Positions 34,430 through 42,256 of a stretch of 49,147 nt of DNA are shown here, piece after piece. The notes under the pieces are model-generated. The model was not told the DNA's origin. It saw only the letters and a list, made by a program, of their open reading frames with translations, and ran no database searches. Both the position numbers and the translations under genes were made by a program. The stretch is from contig JAHDKR010000060.1 of the NCBI GenBank assembly GCA_018436785.1, forward strand, positions 1 to 49,147. The letters are read 5' to 3'. Numbering within the stretch: position 1 is the first letter of the stretch; every line of letters starts with the position of its first letter. The DNA comes from Synergistaceae bacterium. Its GTDB lineage: Bacteria; Synergistota; Synergistia; Synergistales; Aminobacteriaceae.

Positions 34430-35788
34430 TTGCTGCTGGAAATACCGTTGAACTACTCTGAAGGAGTACTCTACCGTCAGCTCGCCGAACATTTGGAGAA
34501 GATGATACGAACCGGAAGCATCTCTTCCGGCGAGCGTCTTCCGGGGACACGGGAGCTTGCCAGGATGCTCCGGGTAAGCCGTTGTACTGTCGTTGCCGCC
34601 TACGATGTCCTCGAAGAGAACGGTCTGGTGAAGAGAACGGCGAGAAGCGGGACTTTTGCTGCTTCTCCTCTTCTTGAAGGGCGGTCTTCTTATAAAGGCA
34701 AAGGGGATATTCTCCGTTTCGATACGGAATGTCCCACCCGAGATCTGCTCCCTCTCAGAGAGCTTTCAGAACTCTGCCGCGGGCTTTCTCTCTCCTTGCT
34801 GGGCGACGCACTTGAAGGGAGTCCGACCGAGGGATTGCCTTCATTGAGACACCTTCTTCTGCACCATGCAGTTCTGCGAGGCATTCCTGCGCATCCGGAG
34901 GAAGTGGTTGTCACCGCAGGCGGGAAGGACGCTCTTTCCACTGCTCTTCGTTCTTTTCGTGAGCACGGGTGCTCCAAGCTATGGGCGGAAGAGCTGTCCT
35001 ACAGTGAAATCAGCTCAATAGCTGAAAATGAAAGGATTCCGTTGCGCACACTTCCGCTTCTTGATGAGAGTACTCTCTCTTGCCTTGACGCTCTCTCTTC
35101 AAAAGACGTACTGTATCTTGTGCCGAGCTTTCAGAATCCCACGGGCCGGACATTGTCGCATCCTCTGCGCCAGGCGATACTCTCTGTCAGGAGAAAAAAG
35201 GGTTTTTTCATTCTTGAGGACGACAGTTACGGAGAACTCCGATATGGAGAAAAATCCATCCCGGCCTTAAAGGCGATGGGGGAAGGGGAAGGCGTCGTTT
35301 ATGTAGGCTCCTTCAGCCAGGCGCTCTTCCCGGGAATGCGGCTGGGATACACGCTGCTTCCTCCTTTTCTCAAGGAGGAATATTTGCGGATAAGTTCTTT
35401 GAGACAGGGATACGTTTCCTCTCTCGTCCAGCTGGTAGTCGCACGTTTTCTTGAGGATGGAGAGCTGGCGGCCGCGGTTGAAAGAGCCAGAACAATTCTT
35501 TCGGTCCGCATGGAAACGCTTTACAGTCTTTTAAAGAGTCATTTCAGTACAGTGCCTCTCAGGAAACCTGAGGGCGGAGTGTTTCTCTGGTTCCCTACAG
35601 GGAAGACAGATGGATCTGAGGCTGCATTGCTTGCAGAAAGACATGGCGTACGCGTCGCTCCCGGGAGCCGTTTTTCTCTACGAAAAAGGAAAATAGCCGC
35701 TGTCCGTTTTTCTATAACCGGCGTTCCTGATGAATTGTTGAATGAAGCTGTTGCACGTCTGAAAAAAGCATGGGGAAAAATTCTCTGA
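34430..35788 (+). CDS. MocR/PdxR-type GntR regulator with aminotransferase-like domain lacking the PLP lysine
   Basis: About 452 aa from a TTG at 34430 behind AAAGGAGAGG; earlier in-frame starts overlap the divergent HAD gene and lack a site. The N-terminal winged helix (about 7-80: LYRQLAEHLEKMIRTGSI, RLPGTRELARMLRVSRCTV) is GntR-type. The rest is fold type I aminotransferase-like: VPSFQNPTGRTL, FILEDDSYGEL and SFSQALFPGMRLGY. The last motif normally reads SFSK, where Lys binds PLP; here it is Gln (Q297, codon CAG at 35318-35320). It may bind another ligand, bind PLP non-covalently, or act without it. The likely target is the divergent HAD gene or itself. Confidence 0.88.
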   Translation: MLLEIPLNYSEGVLYRQLAEHLEKMIRTGSISSGERLPGTRELARMLRVSRCTVVAAYDVLEENGLVKRTARSGTFAASPLLEGRSSYKGKGDILRFDTECPTRDLLPLRELSELCRGLSLSLLGDALEGSPTEGLPSLRHLLLHHAVLRGIPAHPEEVVVTAGGKDALSTALRSFREHGCSKLWAEELSYSEISSIAENERIPLRTLPLLDESTLSCLDALSSKDVLYLVPSFQNPTGRTLSHPLRQAILSVRRKKGFFILEDDSYGELRYGEKSIPALKAMGEGEGVVYVGSFSQALFPGMRLGYTLLPPFLKEEYLRISSLRQGYVSSLVQLVVARFLEDGELAAAVERARTILSVRMETLYSLLKSHFSTVPLRKPEGGVFLWFPTGKTDGSEAALLAERHGVRVAPGSRFSLRKRKIAAVRFSITGVPDELLNEAVARLKKAWGKIL

Positions 35789-35802
35789 AACTGGGCATGC
35801 CG

Positions 35803-36036
35803 TCAGGAGAGTTTTTCTCCCGTATTATCTGCGGTATGCAACGCCTCTTTCTCAAGGAGTGAGAGCCAATGCCTCCACAGTAGAAGCGACGCTGCGGTAG
35901 ATGCGAAACCGAGGAGCAGGCCGAATATAATATAGTCAGATCTTCCTCTTCCAAGAAGAAAGCCGGCAAGACCAGCCACCGCGTATCCGAAAAACACTAC
36001 AGCGGACATGGAAAGCACCAACACCAAAAATCGCAA
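35803..36036 (-). CDS. Small two-helix membrane protein (AtpI/AtpZ-like?)
   Basis: About 77 aa from a TTG at 36036 behind AGAGGGG; an in-frame TTG at 36060 would add eight residues. Two membrane helices (about 3-27 and 37-55) are separated by a Gly-Arg-rich turn (FLLGRGRSDYIIFGLLLG), and a charged tail follows. The helix-GRGR-helix pattern resembles AtpI/AtpZ-family proteins next to F-type ATP synthase genes, but no ATP synthase genes are here, so this is tentative. It converges with the MocR-like gene and has an extended -10 promoter. Confidence 0.65.
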   Translation of the reverse strand: MRFLVLVLSMSAVVFFGYAVAGLAGFLLGRGRSDYIIFGLLLGFASTAASLLLWRHWLSLLEKEALHTADNTGEKLS

Positions 36037-36067
36037 GTTCGTCCCCTCTTTTCTTTTCAAAAAGGCA

Positions 36068-36076
36068 ATTATAGCA
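36068..36076 (-). promoter_or_regulatory. Extended -10 promoter for the small membrane protein
   Basis: On the minus strand, TGCTATAAT (a consensus TATAAT with TG extension) lies 31 bases before the TTG start. Confidence 0.55.
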
Positions 36077-36111
36077 TCAAAAAAAAAGCAGCCGCATCTT
36101 GTGGTTTTGCA

Positions 36112-36159
36112 TTGAATGTGATAAAGTGGTTCAAGATATATAATACAGACTGTTATACA
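36112..36159 (+). promoter_or_regulatory. Promoter and likely autoregulatory operator of the GntR gene
   Basis: TTGAAT (36112-36117) and GATATA (36135-36140) are 17 bp apart. Overlapping the -10 region and start point, 36139-36159 is an imperfect palindrome centred on ACAGACTGT, the type of dyad bound by GntR/FadR dimers, 51 bases before the regulator start. Confidence 0.5.
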
Positions 36160-36209
36160 ATGATTGAAATACTCTCGATCAATTTAGAAAATTACAGGGA
36201 GGTCCTTCC

Positions 36210-36869
36210 ATGAGAGAGCCGCGTTTGTACACCACGTCTGCTGATTATGCATACCAGGAACTTCGCCATCGTATCATCACAAAACAACTAAAACCGGGCC
36301 AGCGTCTGCCCGAAGTAAATATAGCAGTCCAGATGGGGGTTAGCAGAACCCCGGTAAGAGAAGCTCTTCGCCGTCTTGCAAGCGAAGGGCTTGTCCTTAT
36401 CATACCGAACAGCGGCGCCCGGCTTGCGGCTCCTACTATCCGGGAGATAGAAGATACATTTCTTGTGCGCGAGCAGTTGGAATGTCTTGCCATTGCGCTT
36501 GCCGCCGAACGTATTGGAGAACGTCATCTTCGCCGCATAGAGGAGGCCCTGGTCGAAGAGGCCAGAGCGATCGAAGATAAAGATCTTGAAACTTACCTTG
36601 AGGTCAACGAAGCGTTCCATAAGACAGTGGCGGATGCAAGCGGGAACAGGGTCCTCGCGGAGTACGTTGAGAATATCCTCGCACGGACGAATGCCTACGT
36701 CGTGTTTTACGACCCCTTTTATCATGTGGAGACTTCGCCGAGCCCTGACGACCACAGAGACATCCTGGCAAGTCTCAGAGCTCACGACAAAGAGAAGAGC
36801 GTCGCTTTGATGAAAGCCCACTTGGAAGAGGCTGTTGCGGGCCTTGGGAAGATTGTCGTCGAAGAGTAG
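36210..36869 (+). CDS. GntR/FadR-family transcriptional regulator (FCD domain)
   Basis: 219 aa with an ATG behind AGGGAGGT. The winged helix (about 10-75) has YQELRHRIITKQLKPGQRL and VSRTPVREALRRLASEGL, the hallmark of the FadR subgroup. The C-terminal all-helical FCD ligand domain (about 80-215) shows the metal/ligand pattern: EVNEAFHKTVADASGN, then DDHRDILASLRAHD and KAHLEEAV, with Asp/His positions that usually hold a metal. Family members sense small organic acids. It precedes the DegT gene by 164 bp with a terminator between, so co-transcription is unlikely. A palindrome overlaps its own promoter. Confidence 0.93.
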   Translation: MREPRLYTTSADYAYQELRHRIITKQLKPGQRLPEVNIAVQMGVSRTPVREALRRLASEGLVLIIPNSGARLAAPTIREIEDTFLVREQLECLAIALAAERIGERHLRRIEEALVEEARAIEDKDLETYLEVNEAFHKTVADASGNRVLAEYVENILARTNAYVVFYDPFYHVETSPSPDDHRDILASLRAHDKEKSVALMKAHLEEAVAGLGKIVVEE

Positions 36870-36898
36870 ACTACTTTCTTCATTCTCAAGTTGTTTAG

Positions 36899-36933
36899 GC
36901 GATCGCCCCGGACGGAGCGTTCGCTTGTTTTTT
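36899..36933 (+). terminator. Intrinsic terminator of the GntR gene
   Basis: An imperfect 11-bp stem (36899-36909 with 36914-36924) with a GAC-containing loop is followed by TTGTTTTTT. Confidence 0.75.
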
Positions 36934-36988
36934 GCTCAATGCCAAAATTCGCCGAATGAAGTGAAGATATTCAATGGAGTTCTTATGA

Positions 36989-37009
36989 GAGCGAAACGCT
37001 GTTTCGCTC
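36989..37009 (+). promoter_or_regulatory. Leader hairpin just upstream of the DegT ribosome binding site
   Basis: GAGCGAAAC and GTTTCGCTC form a perfect 9-bp stem with a 3-nt loop. It ends 9 bases before the GGGAGG site of the DegT gene, so it could affect mRNA stability or translation. It has only a short T stretch, so it is not a typical terminator. Confidence 0.4.
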
Positions 37010-37033
37010 ACTTTTACGGGAGGTACTTTTTTC

Positions 37034-38167
37034 ATGGCGACGAAAATACCCACGCTAGATCTTGTTCGTAATTATTCAAGAATAAAAGACGAGATTCTTG
37101 AAGCGGTGCACGGAGTGCTTGAGACACAGCATTTCATTCTCGGACCGGATGTCTCTCTCTTTGAAAAAGAGTGCGAGCAGTACCTTGGAGGCGTGTCAGC
37201 AGTTGCGTGCGCGTCTGGAACAGATGCGCTGATTCTTGCGCTCATGTCGCTCGATATAAAAGAGGGGGATGAGGTAATCACAACGCCGTACAGCTTCTTT
37301 GCAACGGCAAGCTGTATTACACGTCTTGGGGCTGTCCCCGTTTTTGTCGACGTCGATCCTGCGACATTCAATGTCGATATGAACAAAGTTCTTGAGGCGA
37401 CGACGCCGCGAACAAAAGTTTTTCTTCCCGTGCATATTTTCGGCCAGATGGCGCCCCTCGAAGATGGCATGAAAGAGCTTACTTCCCGCGGTATTACAGT
37501 CGTCGAAGACGCAGCGCAAGCTTTTGGGGCCTGGCGTTCTGTTGAAGGGGACATTCTTCGAGCCGGAGCAGTCGGGCGCATCGGTTGTTTTTCATTCTTC
37601 CCTACCAAAAACCTGGGAGGATACGGCGACGGCGGGATGGTTGTCTCGACGGATACGCAACTGGCAGATCGTCTTCGCAAGCTGAGGGTTCACGGCGCCG
37701 GAACTACCTATTTCCATGATGAGGTTGGCTTGAACAGCCGTCTCGACTCGCTTCAAGCGGCCATTTTGCGTGTAAAACTCCGCCACCTTGAGGAGTGGAA
37801 CGAAGAGCGGCGTATCGTCGCCGGAAGATATTATGCTCTTTTTGCGGAAAAAGGTCTTCTGGAAACGGTGCAACCGCCAGTGGAACTCGAAGGCAATCAT
37901 CATATTTATCATCAGTATGTCGTACGGGTTCCGCAAAGAGACGACCTTCAGCGTTTCCTTGAGGAAGAAGGAGTAGTAAGCAGGGTATATTATCCGCTGA
38001 GCCTTCATCTGCAAAGGTGTTTCTCTTTCCTTGGTTATAAACAAGGCGATTTCCCGGTTTCAGAACGGCTTAGCAAGGAAACTCTTGCTCTCCCGGTCTT
38101 CCCTGAACTCTCTCTAGAGGAGCAGCGGCGTATTGTTGCAGCAATCGGGAAATTTTACGGAAAATAG
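37034..38167 (+). CDS. DegT/DnrJ/EryC1/StrS-family PLP aminotransferase
   Basis: 377 aa, ATG behind GGGAGGT. The fold type I signature of sugar aminotransferases is clear: ACASGTDALILAL, GDEVITTPYSFFATA, VVEDAAQAFGA and the PLP lysine K192 in FSFFPTKNLGGYGDGG, then GLNSRLDSLQAAIL. Such enzymes aminate nucleotide-linked 3- or 4-keto sugars for surface polysaccharides. Neither glycosyltransferases nor nucleotide-sugar enzymes are encoded nearby, which is unusual, so its keto-sugar substrate must be made elsewhere. It may be transcribed alone from the gap after the GntR terminator. Confidence 0.93.
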   Translation: MATKIPTLDLVRNYSRIKDEILEAVHGVLETQHFILGPDVSLFEKECEQYLGGVSAVACASGTDALILALMSLDIKEGDEVITTPYSFFATASCITRLGAVPVFVDVDPATFNVDMNKVLEATTPRTKVFLPVHIFGQMAPLEDGMKELTSRGITVVEDAAQAFGAWRSVEGDILRAGAVGRIGCFSFFPTKNLGGYGDGGMVVSTDTQLADRLRKLRVHGAGTTYFHDEVGLNSRLDSLQAAILRVKLRHLEEWNEERRIVAGRYYALFAEKGLLETVQPPVELEGNHHIYHQYVVRVPQRDDLQRFLEEEGVVSRVYYPLSLHLQRCFSFLGYKQGDFPVSERLSKETLALPVFPELSLEEQRRIVAAIGKFYGK

Positions 38168-38178
38168 TCTGACCAATA

Positions 38179-38207
38179 TTGCTCTTTCTCATACAACCGT
38201 GTAAAAT
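38179..38207 (+). promoter_or_regulatory. Promoter of the yugP-rsmB-rpe series
   Basis: TTGCTC (38179-38184), a 17-bp spacer and TAAAAT (38202-38207). The predicted start site falls at about 38214. Confidence 0.55.
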
Positions 38208-38214
38208 ACCGATG

Positions 38215-38246
38215 GAGGAAAGGGGAACGCAGTGTACCCTTTCCTC
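38215..38246 (+). other. Hairpin at the predicted 5' end of the yugP transcript
   Basis: GAGGAAAGGG (38215-38224) pairs perfectly with 38237-38246. It begins within a base or two of the predicted start site, so it would cap the mRNA with a 10-bp stem. It has no T-tract. A stabilising 5' stem is the simplest reading; it could also be the end of the DegT transcript. Confidence 0.5.
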
Positions 38247-38280
38247 GTAGAATGAGAGCATATAGCGGAGGTGAGAAACA

Positions 38281-38976
38281 GTGTTTCCTTTTTTCTTTGA
38301 TCCGACGATGATATTGCTGATTCCAGCGCTTTTACTGGCTATGTGGGCGCAGATGAGAGTGAAGAGCGTCTTTGCAAACTACAGCCGCGTCGGCTCCCGT
38401 CGGGGAGTTACTGCATCGGCTGTCGCGAGGGCCTTGCTTGATCGATTTGGTTTGAGAGATGTCCCTGTTCAAAGAGTAGGCGGCAACTTGACGGATCACT
38501 ACGATCCCCGGGATAAGAGCCTGAGTCTTTCGGATTCGGTATATGAAAGTTCAAGCATCGCTGCTATTGGGGTAGCTGCGCACGAAGTCGGACATGCGAT
38601 CCAGGACAGCGTGAATTACTCCCCTTTGAAGATCCGGAATGCTATCGTACCGATTGTCGGGATTGGCTCGACGCTTGCGTTTCCCCTTTTCTTCATAGGA
38701 ATTCTTCTTCGGGGGCAGATGATGATGGATCTTGGGATTGTTCTCTTCCTTGGGGTGATACTCTTCCATCTGGTTACCTTGCCGGTTGAGTTCGACGCAA
38801 GTAATCGCGCGCTCCGTGTTCTTGCCGATACGGGAATGCTGTCAACCGATGAAATAGGAGGAGCAGGAGCGGTTTTGCGCGCAGCATCGTGGACCTATGT
38901 TGCGGCGACCGTAATGGCATTCGCCCAGCTTATACGGCTTCTCTTTCTCCGTGGTATGTATGGAAGCAGAGACTAA
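38281..38976 (+). CDS. yugP: YugP-family zinc membrane metallopeptidase
   Basis: 231 aa, GTG start behind GGAGGTGAG. A hydrophobic N-terminus (about 8-22) anchors the protein. The zinc motif is HEVGH at 101-105 in AAHEVGHAIQDS. Further membrane helices at about 122-145, 148-168 and 208-225 follow, with the third-ligand region VEFDASNRAL typical of the YugP group. The family is related to M48/HtpX-like membrane proteases; its substrates are unknown. In many Firmicutes a yugP gene lies upstream of rsmB, and the same order is kept here with one DUF gene between. Confidence 0.92.
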   Translation: MFPFFFDPTMILLIPALLLAMWAQMRVKSVFANYSRVGSRRGVTASAVARALLDRFGLRDVPVQRVGGNLTDHYDPRDKSLSLSDSVYESSSIAAIGVAAHEVGHAIQDSVNYSPLKIRNAIVPIVGIGSTLAFPLFFIGILLRGQMMMDLGIVLFLGVILFHLVTLPVEFDASNRALRVLADTGMLSTDEIGGAGAVLRAASWTYVAATVMAFAQLIRLLFLRGMYGSRD

Positions 38977-39075
38977 AAACGCATTCAGCTTCGCCGAGAG
39001 GCGATGGTCTGGGAAATGGAGCGGCTTTCCCGGTCGCTCCATTTTATTTCCTCGGGGAGAAAGGACCAGAATCCC

Positions 39076-39759
39076 ATGCCTTTGCTTTTTTTCTTGATTT
39101 TTATTTTTATTTTCCCTTGGTTTTTTCTGCTGCTTGTCCTCATCTTTTTTGTGCTTATTCCTCTTGGTTTTTCGATCCAGTCGTTTCTCTGGATTCTTAC
39201 ACGGCCTGCACAGCTTTTTCGTATTGTGACAAGCCGTCAGGTTCGTAAAAACCACGCCCTTGCTCATGGCACGCTCCGTATTCTTGAAGAGGAGTACGGA
39301 CGATTGAACGCTGAAGGTATGCCCGTCGAAGACGGATTTTCTCTCAGAGGAGGAGTCGATCCGGAAACAGCACTCGCGGCTGCGAAGACTGCTTTGGATC
39401 GTATCCGAAGGGGCGATCGTTCGCTGGCGTTTTTTCATCGTTGCGGGATAACTGTCGTGATGGCAAATACGCTTTTTGCTTTCCTCCTTTTTTTTGTGTT
39501 GCGCATGCTTGGTCTGTTCAGTTTCCTTTCAGCTATTCTCTGCCTTGTAGCGGTGTACTTTGCCGGATCTCGCCTCAGTTATCTCGCTCAAGTGTACGGC
39601 ACGATTTCGCCTGATCTGGATGATATGGAGATTACGGGAGTGGATGTACGAAACGAGCAATTTGCGCTGGGGGGGCTCTCCTTTCTTACTCCATCAAGTA
39701 TTTTTATTCGGACAAGACGAGCCGGCGAGCCTGTGATTGCCGAGGTGGTCTCGCCTTGA
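39076..39759 (+). CDS. DUF6391-like membrane protein
   Basis: About 227 aa. I take the ATG at 39076 behind AGAAAGGACC rather than the longer frame. A very hydrophobic N-terminus (about 1-45) is followed by a soluble segment with RKNHALAHGTLRILEEEYG, a pattern I recall from DUF6391, then two more membrane helices (about 125-165). The His-containing NHALAHGT motif could bind metal, but that is conjecture. Its stop overlaps the rsmB start (TTGA), indicating translational coupling. Function unknown. Confidence 0.75.
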   Translation: MPLLFFLIFIFIFPWFFLLLVLIFFVLIPLGFSIQSFLWILTRPAQLFRIVTSRQVRKNHALAHGTLRILEEEYGRLNAEGMPVEDGFSLRGGVDPETALAAAKTALDRIRRGDRSLAFFHRCGITVVMANTLFAFLLFFVLRMLGLFSFLSAILCLVAVYFAGSRLSYLAQVYGTISPDLDDMEITGVDVRNEQFALGGLSFLTPSSIFIRTRRAGEPVIAEVVSP

Positions 39760-41087
39760 GAGGGATTGAGGCTGCTCTTCATGTCTGGAGTGAAGTGCGG
39801 GAAGGCAAATTCGCTTCCGAGGTTATCAGACGCCTGGCAGATTCAATGACGCCTGGAGATCTTATGCTTGCGTCGACCCTTGTGTATACAGCCCTCAGGA
39901 GACAGTTTCTCTGGAAAGAGATCTACGCGCATTTTTTGAAGGCGTCTCCCGCCGGCGTCTCTCGTCTTACAGACGATGCTCTTTGCATTGGGACCGCAGG
40001 TTTGCTTGAGCTGAGGAAGTTTGCTCCGCGTGTTTTGGTAAATGCTCTTGTGCAGTATATGAAAGATAAAGGGGACGAAAGAGGCGCTCGGCTGGTGAAC
40101 GCCGTTCTTCGAAGGGTGTCTGAAGAAGGGAGAAATGAACTTGCGCGGCTCGAGTCTTCCGGCAACAGCAAGGAACAGGCGCTTGTGGCAGGTATCCCCC
40201 CGTGGGTTGCTTCGTATTGGAGGAACACTATCGGCGATGAAGCAAAAAAACTCCTGAAAATGGCGCGTATTCGTCCATATTCTTCGTTTCGCATTCTTCC
40301 GGAGGACAAAATGGACGCTATCCTGGAACAAGCTAAAAACAGCGGCATTTGCTGTTGGCCTTCCCCTCTTGTCCCGTATTCAATTCGCCTCAGCTCCACC
40401 ATATACCCGGGCAACTTCCCAGGGTATTCCGAGGGATGGTCTACGCCTCAGTCGGAGTCCTCGATGCTCGTCGGCGAGGTGATGAAAAAAGTATACAAGG
40501 GCGGAGCTATTTTGGAGATGTGCTCTGGACGCGGCGTGAAAACCGGACACATCGCGCGACTTTTTCCCGAAGCTCACATTGAGTGCGTGGAACTGTCTCA
40601 AGGACGTGTCGGAGCCGCGGTCCGGGAGATGAAGCGTCTGAATATCAGACGTCTTCCTGTTTTTACTGCGGCGGACGCCCTGCATGCAGAACCTGCGAGT
40701 TCTCCCGCTTTCATTTCACTTGATGCTCCCTGTTCAGGAAGCGGCACATGGAACCGGCATCCGGAGGGCAAGTGGCGCCTTTCCGCAGAAAAACTGGAGT
40801 CTTTAGCCCTGCTTCAGCGGAACCTTTTAAAAAGAGCAGTTTCTCTTCTTGCGCCGGGAGGGATTGTGGTCTACTCTACATGTAGTCTTTTGAAGACAGA
40901 AAATGAAAATGTAGTCGCCGGAATTCTTTCGGAGGACGCTTCTCTTGTCGAACTTTCTTTTCCTTTTTCCGCGAAATACTTTCGTAGAGGACGTCCCTGG
41001 GGAGTCTATATCTGGCCTGAACTGCCTTGGCTTGATGGTTTTTACATGGCGGTGATCATGAAGAGATCGGGAGGGAAAGACTGTTGA
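39756..41087 (+). CDS. rsmB: 16S rRNA m5C methyltransferase, RsmB-like
   Basis: 443 aa with a TTG start overlapping the previous stop. The N-terminal NusB-like helical domain (about 1-140: TLVYTALRRQFLWKEIYAHF, VNAVLRR) precedes a Rossmann methyltransferase core. The SAM loop is LEMCSGRGVKTGHIA, and the two RNA-m5C cysteines are in DAPCSGSGTWNRHP and YSTCSLLKTENE. RsmB methylates C967 of 16S rRNA in E. coli. The usual SAM motif DxCAAPGGKT is changed to EMCSGRGVKT, so it is a diverged member. The gene overlaps the PASTA gene by 4 bases. Confidence 0.88.
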   Translation: MRGIEAALHVWSEVREGKFASEVIRRLADSMTPGDLMLASTLVYTALRRQFLWKEIYAHFLKASPAGVSRLTDDALCIGTAGLLELRKFAPRVLVNALVQYMKDKGDERGARLVNAVLRRVSEEGRNELARLESSGNSKEQALVAGIPPWVASYWRNTIGDEAKKLLKMARIRPYSSFRILPEDKMDAILEQAKNSGICCWPSPLVPYSIRLSSTIYPGNFPGYSEGWSTPQSESSMLVGEVMKKVYKGGAILEMCSGRGVKTGHIARLFPEAHIECVELSQGRVGAAVREMKRLNIRRLPVFTAADALHAEPASSPAFISLDAPCSGSGTWNRHPEGKWRLSAEKLESLALLQRNLLKRAVSLLAPGGIVVYSTCSLLKTENENVVAGILSEDASLVELSFPFSAKYFRRGRPWGVYIWPELPWLDGFYMAVIMKRSGGKDC

Positions 41088-42256
41088 TAGGAAAAATATT
41101 ACGCTGGGCCATAGTACTGGCGTTGTTGGTCATTCTTATCTCCGGAAGCGTCGCTTTTTACACTGTTTTTTTTGGAGGGAAAGACCTGGTGATCCCGCCG
41201 CTGCGGGAGATGTCAGTGCTTGATGCGGTAGAAAGCGCTGAGCGCATGGGCTTGGAAGTCAGAATTGAACAGATTGATTCATCTGTTCCCGTCGGTACGG
41301 TTCTTGCCCAGTGGCCGGATCCCGGTACAAAAGTGCGAAAAGATAAAACGGTTATACTGAAGGTCAGTAAGGGCGGAAACAGACAAGCAATCACTGATTT
41401 GCGAGGACTAGAACAGGGGCAAGCGTTGCGGATGATTGAAGAGCAGGGGTTCAGCGCAGGTGAGATTCTCCGTGTCCACGACGGAAATCGTCCTGCAGGC
41501 ACTGTAATCGCTCAGAATCCCGCTTCTCCTGCTATGATTGAAGGAGGAAGAAAAATTGAACTCCTTATCAGCATGGGGCCTCTGCCCAAAGACGGACGTA
41601 TTCCCGTTCCGGATTTAGCGCAACGCGATGAGAAAACTGCAAGAGAACTTTTGCTGCAAAGCGGTCTTCGCGTGGGCGGTGTTGAATATGTGAATACGCA
41701 GCACACCCCGGATGGTATGGTCATGGCGACCAGGCCGAAAACTGGGGCAATGATACGCCAGGGAGACGCAGTTGTTATTCAGGTGGCAACAAGCAGGCGG
41801 AAGGAACCGGAACTGGTTCCGGAAACTCGAGCGGCCACGCCGACTCCGCCCCCGCAGGGTGAAGTCGTTGTAGAACAACCGCAGACGCCCGTTCGCCAAA
41901 TTGGACCGGCCGGGCCTGTACAAACATTGACCCCGGAGCAGCAGGAACTTGCCGGAGCCATAGGTTTGCCTGTAGACAGACCGCCGGCAGCAGCGACACC
42001 GACGCCTTCTACCCCTCCCGCTGTTCGTCCAGGACCCGCTTCGACAGGAACGGCGAGAATACGATATCAGGTGCCTCCATTGACGAAGCCGCTCTCTCTT
42101 AAGATAGAGATGGTCGATGCAACGGGGACGAAAGCGCTGCACGGGCGCGATGTAAAAGGCGGAGAATTCATTTCTCTCGACGCTCCCTTTGTAACAGAAG
42201 CAGTTGTTACTGTGTATCTTGGCGGCGAATTTGTCTGGCAGGAGCGATATAAATGA
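41084..42256 (+). CDS. PASTA-domain membrane protein without a kinase domain
   Basis: 390 aa, TTG start. One N-terminal TM helix (about 9-30) places the rest outside the cell. Three PASTA repeats follow (about 34-98, 100-168 and 174-238), each with the 'A...ge.GL.v....  PaGtVi.Q.P.pG..v..G..v.l.vS.G' pattern, for example GTVLAQWPDPGTKVRKDKT. A Pro/Thr/Gln-rich linker (240-325) and a small beta domain close the protein. PASTA repeats bind muropeptides or beta-lactams in PrkC/PknB kinases and PBPs. Here no kinase precedes them, though the gene sits between rsmB and rpe where prkC is found in Firmicutes. Confidence 0.9.
   Translation: MIGKILRWAIVLALLVILISGSVAFYTVFFGGKDLVIPPLREMSVLDAVESAERMGLEVRIEQIDSSVPVGTVLAQWPDPGTKVRKDKTVILKVSKGGNRQAITDLRGLEQGQALRMIEEQGFSAGEILRVHDGNRPAGTVIAQNPASPAMIEGGRKIELLISMGPLPKDGRIPVPDLAQRDEKTARELLLQSGLRVGGVEYVNTQHTPDGMVMATRPKTGAMIRQGDAVVIQVATSRRKEPELVPETRAATPTPPPQGEVVVEQPQTPVRQIGPAGPVQTLTPEQQELAGAIGLPVDRPPAAATPTPSTPPAVRPGPASTGTARIRYQVPPLTKPLSLKIEMVDATGTKALHGRDVKGGEFISLDAPFVTEAVVTVYLGGEFVWQERYK

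Noticed and set aside
36985..37071. Short ATG frame in the leader of the DegT gene as a leader peptide
   Set aside because: It is open only by overlap with the DegT start in another frame and has no ribosome binding site; the hairpin explains the sequence better.
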